Source of the DNA: a virus
IMG/VR virus record: IMGVR_UViG_3300009184_000294
Coordinates: 1-20,149 of that record
Strand: one strand, 5' to 3'
Length of the DNA: 20,149 bases
The position numbers were made by a program, and so were the translations under genes. Every line of letters starts with the position of its first letter. The first letter of the stretch is position 1. The notes beneath the pieces were generated by a model that saw only the letters and a list, made by a program, of their open reading frames with translations, had not been told where the DNA came from and ran no database searches. Of the stretch, positions 19,793 through 20,149 are shown piece by piece.

Positions 19793-20149
19793 GCTGCGCC
19801 TTTCAATGCTGCTACGTCAGCTTGTAGTTGGATGATTAGGGCTTGCTGCTCTTGGATGGCTTTAACAAGTACAGGCAACATAAAGTCTGGAGTAATTGTT
19901 AAATAAGGCGTCCCGTCTTCAGCTTTTTCGTCTTTCTCAACCACCATTTCGGGAATTAGCGGCAATAAATTTTGCGCTTTAAACCCAAGTTTTTTAGGGC
20001 TGTTATCGTCTTCCCAGTTAAAGTGAAATTTAACGGGTTCAATTTGCAATACTTCTGCAAGACCTTGAGATGGCTCAAAGTTTTTCTTTTGACGAACATC
20101 AGATGCGCCAGCAGCCCAATTTGCCGAACCTTGTGATATAGATGGGCCA
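19789..20149 (-). CDS. Tail fibre with Peptidase_S74 domain, C-terminal part (gene continues beyond window)
   Basis: The frame is open from the right edge to the TGA at 19789-19791, giving the last ~119 residues of a larger protein; the start is outside the window. It carries an S74 domain: A-S-D-V-R-Q-K-K-N-F places the Ser (codon at 20101-20103) and Lys (20086-20088) five apart, as in the dyad. It is followed by L-G-F-K-A-Q-N-L-L-P (the F-I/K-A-Q-E/N segment) and a C-terminal helix K-A-I-Q-E-Q-Q-A-L-I. The fibre body upstream of the cut site is mostly missing, so its host-contact part cannot be judged. Confidence 0.88.
   Translation of the reverse strand, partial: GPSISQGSANWAAGASDVRQKKNFEPSQGLAEVLQIEPVKFHFNWEDDNSPKKLGFKAQNLLPLIPEMVVEKDEKAEDGTPYLTITPDFMLPVLVKAIQEQQALIIQLQADVAALKGAA
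19800..19865 (-). repeat. Copy B of a 66-bp repeat at the 3' end of the S74 fibre genes
   Basis: The direct-repeat partner of 18868-18933, 932 bp away. It encodes the C-terminal helix of the upstream partial S74 fibre. Recombination between copies could remove or swap one fibre gene. Confidence 0.85.

Overview
The window looks like part of a tailed (podovirus-type) bacteriophage genome or prophage. Nearly all of it is one long minus-strand block of virion and lysis genes, packed so tightly that stops and starts overlap or sit a few bases apart. Repetitive, low-complexity virion proteins of this kind are typical of uncultured aquatic phages. The sequence does not identify the host.

Layout. 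The left edge (1-930, plus strand) holds the 3' end of a PD-(D/E)XK (RecB/Cas4-type) exonuclease gene and two small unknown genes, probably the end of a replication/early module. This module converges on the minus-strand block at about 930-987, where an intrinsic terminator serves the minus strand. The minus-strand block, in transcription order from the right edge, is: two tail-fibre genes ending in Peptidase_S74 chaperone domains (the first cut by the window edge) and a third fibre gene without one; two small unknown proteins; a lysis cassette (two single-TM coiled-coil proteins, a 3-TM holin and an M15 peptidase endolysin); a head-tail adaptor; a fibre/decoration-like protein; a large tail-hub/stabilisation protein; an 86-aa unknown protein; an acyl carrier protein; a beta-ketoacyl-ACP synthase; a 147-aa GNAT-like protein; four large repetitive proteins likely to be internal or ejection proteins; and a 620-aa virion lytic transglycosylase. 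The order adaptor, tail hub, small protein, internal proteins, transglycosylase resembles T7 genes 11-16.

The most striking feature is the ACP and ketosynthase pair (10482-11869), coupled to each other and to both flanking genes by 1-4 base overlaps. Both keep their catalytic signatures: a Ser in GLDSLD for the ACP, and Cys, His, Lys and His at FabB/FabF-like spacing for the synthase. A fatty-acid or polyketide-type module inside a virion gene block suggests that the phage makes or uses a special acyl group, possibly to acylate a virion protein or to alter host envelope lipids. The next gene has a GNAT-like pattern and could be the acyl transfer step; this is inference.

No non-coding stretch exceeds 100 bases. 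The three largest (931-986, 17840-17893, 18152-18220) each contain an inverted repeat. No tRNA, CRISPR array, insertion sequence or convincing promoter was seen.
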